A DNA stretch of 64,000 bases from Paenalicyclobacillus cellulosilyticus (lineage in GTDB: Bacteria > Bacillota > Bacilli > Alicyclobacillales > Alicyclobacillaceae). Below, piece by piece: positions 61,743-64,000 of this stretch; the stretch's first letter is position 1; each line of letters starts with the position of its first letter. The notes under the pieces are model-generated. The model did not search any database and was not told the origin of the DNA. It saw nothing but the letters and a program-made list of their open reading frames with translations. Made by a program: the position numbers and the translations under genes. The DNA is taken from contig NZ_BMOY01000007.1 in assembly GCF_014647315.1 (NCBI RefSeq), positions 1 to 64,000 of the forward strand, written 5' to 3'.

Positions 61743-64000
61743 GTGTTGAAGCTAAGCTCGACGCCCCTGCAGTGGCTGGGTCATTTGCGTCCAAATCAAC
61801 CATGCGGAGTGACATTTGGTGTTCCCTGGCCACGCGGGTTCTTGAACGATACTCGTGTGTTGCGGCTAATCGATAGTGAGGATAAAGAAATTCCAATGCA
61901 AACTTGGTGCACGGCTTACTGGCCTGACGGGAGCGTGAAATGGACTGCACACGCTGCAGTTTTCGGAGCAGAGACAGACGGGCTTTCCCTTGTTCTTGAT
62001 ACAGCTCGTGACAGTCAGCCCGGTGGCGTGCGTGACAGCATTCAAGTAACGGACATGGATAATGCGATTCAGGTGCAATCGGGGAATCTCTGCATCATTT
62101 TTTACCGAAACGGGACCAAGCTCTGTGATATGACTTGGGCAGACGGTAAGATGAGAGCGTTCTGTGATCTTGCAGTGTGCATGGAACGAGTCTTCTGTGT
62201 CGATGAAGGCCGTGTAGCAAAAGAAGTGCTGAAATTCATAAGTCATGTCGACGCTGCGACTGTTGAACAAAAGGGACCAATTCGGTGCGTAGTTAAGATA
62301 ACTGGTTCGCATGTGCTTTGCAACACCCATGCGATGAGGCGCATTCCGTTCATTGTTAGATTTTATGTATATGCAGGAGTACAGGAGATACGAGTCGTTC
62401 ACACATTCATTTACGACAGTGATGCCTGTAATGTCCACGATGAGTATTTACGCGGCGTTGGAATTAATATTCATACTAATTTGAATAATGATTTATACAA
62501 TCGTTGTATACGAGTGGTAGGTGACAGTGGTGTTTTTTCTGAGGCTGCGAAACTTCTGTTAGTACGGGGCTTCGATCGAAATAATACTTGGTATCGGCAA
62601 CAAATACGCTTTGGCCAAGTTGATATCACTGAATGGTGTGACAACGCGCGGTTTCAAGATGTCTTGAAAGACGCACCTGTTTGGGACATCTTTCAGGTCT
62701 TCCAAGATTCTAGTGAGCATTATGTGATTCGAAAGCGTACGAAACGCGGTTGCGCTTGGGTTGAAGCTGTTCATGGTCAACGAGCTCAGGGAACTGTGTA
62801 TATTGGGGGAAGAGAGGGTGGCCTCGTTGTAGGTTTACGGGACTTTTGGGAAAAATATCCCCGTAGCATTGATGTTAAGGGACTCAGCCAAGAGCAGTCA
62901 ACACTTACGGCGTGGTTTTGGAGCCCAAGTGCACCTGCGATGGACCTGCGGCACTATGATACGGTTCCACATGTCGTCTCGGCATATGAAGGGTTCAATG
63001 AAATGAGAAGTACACCTTATGGTATCGCGAATACCAATGAGGTCCGCATTTGGTTCATGGATGAAATACCTTCACGTAAGCAACTCATGGAAATGGCCAG
63101 GATGGTACAGACACCGCCGATACTTATTTGTGAGCCTGTGCGGTATAAGGATGCCGGCATATTTGGCAGGTGGAGTTTGCCCGACCGTACAACACCCATG
63201 CGGGACTGGCTGGAAGGATGCTTGGATAAGGCATTGGATTTCTACACGAACGAAGTGAAGCGACGACGATGGTACGGGTTCTGGAATTATGGCGATGTCA
63301 TGCACACATACGACCCGGTACGCCATTGTTGGCGCTATGACATGGGGGGGTATGCGTGGCAGAACACTGAGCTTATTCCTAACTTATGGCTATGGTACAC
63401 GTTTCTCCGAACGGGACGTGCTGACGTTTTCCGGATGGCTGAGGCGATGACGAGGCACACAAGTGAAGTTGACGTTTACCACTTGGGTTCCTATAAGGGG
63501 CTGGGATCTCGTCATAATGTTGTTCATTGGGGATGTGGATGTAAAGAAGCACGCATCAGCATGGCGGGACTGCATCGCATTTATTATTACCTTACCGCCG
63601 ATGAGCGCATCGGAGATATTCTCGATGAGGTAAAAGATGCGGAGTTTGCCGTAGCTAAGCTCGATCCGATGCGCGCCATATTTCCGCCAGGGTCGTATGC
63701 CACTCATATTCGAAGCGGGCCGGACTGGGCGGCATTTTGTTCGAATTGGTTAACGCAATGGGAACGCTTCTTGGACGAAGGCTATCTTCAACGCATTCGC
63801 GAAGGTATTATGTTCTTTAAACAATTACCATTAGGACTGTGCTCGGGTCCGACGTTTGGCTACGATCCCACAGAGAATAGGATGCACCATATTGGAGATG
63901 ACAACTATGACTACCACATGGTTGTGGCGTTCGGAGCGCCTGAGATTTGGATTGAACTAGCAGATTTACTGCAGGATGATGACTGGATACGCTTACTTGC
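61743..64000 (+). CDS. Exo-rhamnogalacturonan lyase family protein, PL26-like (partial)
   Basis: A frame open from GTG 61743 to the window end (at least 752 codons, no stop), so the gene is truncated at its 3' side. AGGAGAG lies five bases before the GTG. The N-terminal part has LRPNQPCGVTFGVPWPRGFL and TAYWPDGSVKWTAHAAVF, a beta-sandwich typical of exo-acting rhamnogalacturonan lyases of PL26 (PcRGLX-like). Later, RWYGFWNYGDVMHTYDPVRH, RYDMGGYAWQNTELIPNLWL and GSRHNVVHWGCGCKEARI form the (alpha/alpha) barrel with the expected Y, H and R residues. No signal peptide is seen, so it is intracellular and works on imported oligosaccharides. Confidence 0.82.
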   Translation, partial: MLKLSSTPLQWLGHLRPNQPCGVTFGVPWPRGFLNDTRVLRLIDSEDKEIPMQTWCTAYWPDGSVKWTAHAAVFGAETDGLSLVLDTARDSQPGGVRDSIQVTDMDNAIQVQSGNLCIIFYRNGTKLCDMTWADGKMRAFCDLAVCMERVFCVDEGRVAKEVLKFISHVDAATVEQKGPIRCVVKITGSHVLCNTHAMRRIPFIVRFYVYAGVQEIRVVHTFIYDSDACNVHDEYLRGVGINIHTNLNNDLYNRCIRVVGDSGVFSEAAKLLLVRGFDRNNTWYRQQIRFGQVDITEWCDNARFQDVLKDAPVWDIFQVFQDSSEHYVIRKRTKRGCAWVEAVHGQRAQGTVYIGGREGGLVVGLRDFWEKYPRSIDVKGLSQEQSTLTAWFWSPSAPAMDLRHYDTVPHVVSAYEGFNEMRSTPYGIANTNEVRIWFMDEIPSRKQLMEMARMVQTPPILICEPVRYKDAGIFGRWSLPDRTTPMRDWLEGCLDKALDFYTNEVKRRRWYGFWNYGDVMHTYDPVRHCWRYDMGGYAWQNTELIPNLWLWYTFLRTGRADVFRMAEAMTRHTSEVDVYHLGSYKGLGSRHNVVHWGCGCKEARISMAGLHRIYYYLTADERIGDILDEVKDAEFAVAKLDPMRAIFPPGSYATHIRSGPDWAAFCSNWLTQWERFLDEGYLQRIREGIMFFKQLPLGLCSGPTFGYDPTENRMHHIGDDNYDYHMVVAFGAPEIWIELADLLQDDDWIRLL

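Larger units (their letters stand above)
52215..64000. other. Lower-GC pectin/rhamnogalacturonan utilisation island
   Basis: From about 52.2 kb the sequence becomes visibly less GC-rich, with AT-rich spacers and more A/T at third positions. All genes here (acetylesterase, PL22, PL4-like, ABC system 3, PL26-like) serve pectin backbone breakdown, while the preceding genes do not. No integrase, tRNA or insertion sequence marks the left edge. Transfer from a lower-GC Firmicute, such as a Paenibacillus or Bacillus relative, is an inference. Confidence 0.7.

Noticed and set aside
52215-64000. Prophage or transposon carrying the pectin island
   Set aside because: No integrase, transposase, phage gene, tRNA or flanking repeats were found at the left edge; the right edge is outside the window.

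Overview
The window comes from a high-GC, spore-forming member of the Firmicutes, most likely the Alicyclobacillaceae. The reasons are a CotF-type spore coat protein, YesM/YesN, PucR and LplB/YtcP-type systems, AGGAGG-type ribosome sites with many GTG/TTG starts, and a family 9 glycosidase with no signal peptide like the cytoplasmic Cel9A of Alicyclobacillus. The genus is inferred. No rRNA, tRNA, insertion sequence or CRISPR array was seen.

Layout. 0-3 kb: radical SAM protein, flavin reductase, NAD-dependent epimerase. 3.2-12.1 kb: a carbohydrate locus with an ABC importer, a GH65-like glycosidase, a YesM-type sensor kinase and a YesN-type response regulator that is frameshifted. 12.1-12.7 kb: Uma2-family protein. 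12.8-23.9 kb: a divergent PucR regulator facing eight genes in one direction (alanine dehydrogenase, pyruvate-dependent omega-transaminase, epimerase, SDR, APC permease, cyclic-imidase-like deacetylase, ureohydrolase, methylmalonate/malonate semialdehyde dehydrogenase). Together they suggest breakdown of an amino or guanidino compound through beta-alanine or a similar omega-amino acid to acetyl-CoA. 23.9-28 kb: DUF2264 protein and two MFS transporters. 28-31.4 kb: secreted coiled-coil protein with an OmpR/EnvZ-type pair. 31.5-41.8 kb: housekeeping, redox and hypothetical genes (M29 aminopeptidase, two tandem paralogues, an arginase-fold protein, thioredoxin, TlpA-like protein, peroxiredoxin with a clear promoter/operator, aldo/keto reductase, small proteins, Rsm22). 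41.9-47.6 kb: a second sugar ABC importer with AraC and LacI regulators. 47.8-52.2 kb: a metallo-beta-lactamase-fold remnant, spore coat protein, MFS transporter, cytoplasmic GH9 and a Fur/PerR-family regulator.

From about 52.2 kb to the end, base composition drops visibly and the genes form a pectin/rhamnogalacturonan-I utilisation island: SGNH acetylesterase, oligogalacturonate lyase (PL22), a large secreted PL4-like rhamnogalacturonan lyase with repeated beta-sandwich domains, an LplB/YtcP-type importer with its binding protein, and a partial PL26-like exo-rhamnogalacturonan lyase that runs off the window. The logic is extracellular cutting by the PL4 enzyme, import by the ABC system, and cytoplasmic deacetylation and exo-cleavage.

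Points worth a second look: two apparent frameshifts (about 11230 and 39080), three ABC binding proteins that all lack a lipobox cysteine, strong hairpins beside the binding-protein genes, and several well-formed candidate operators.
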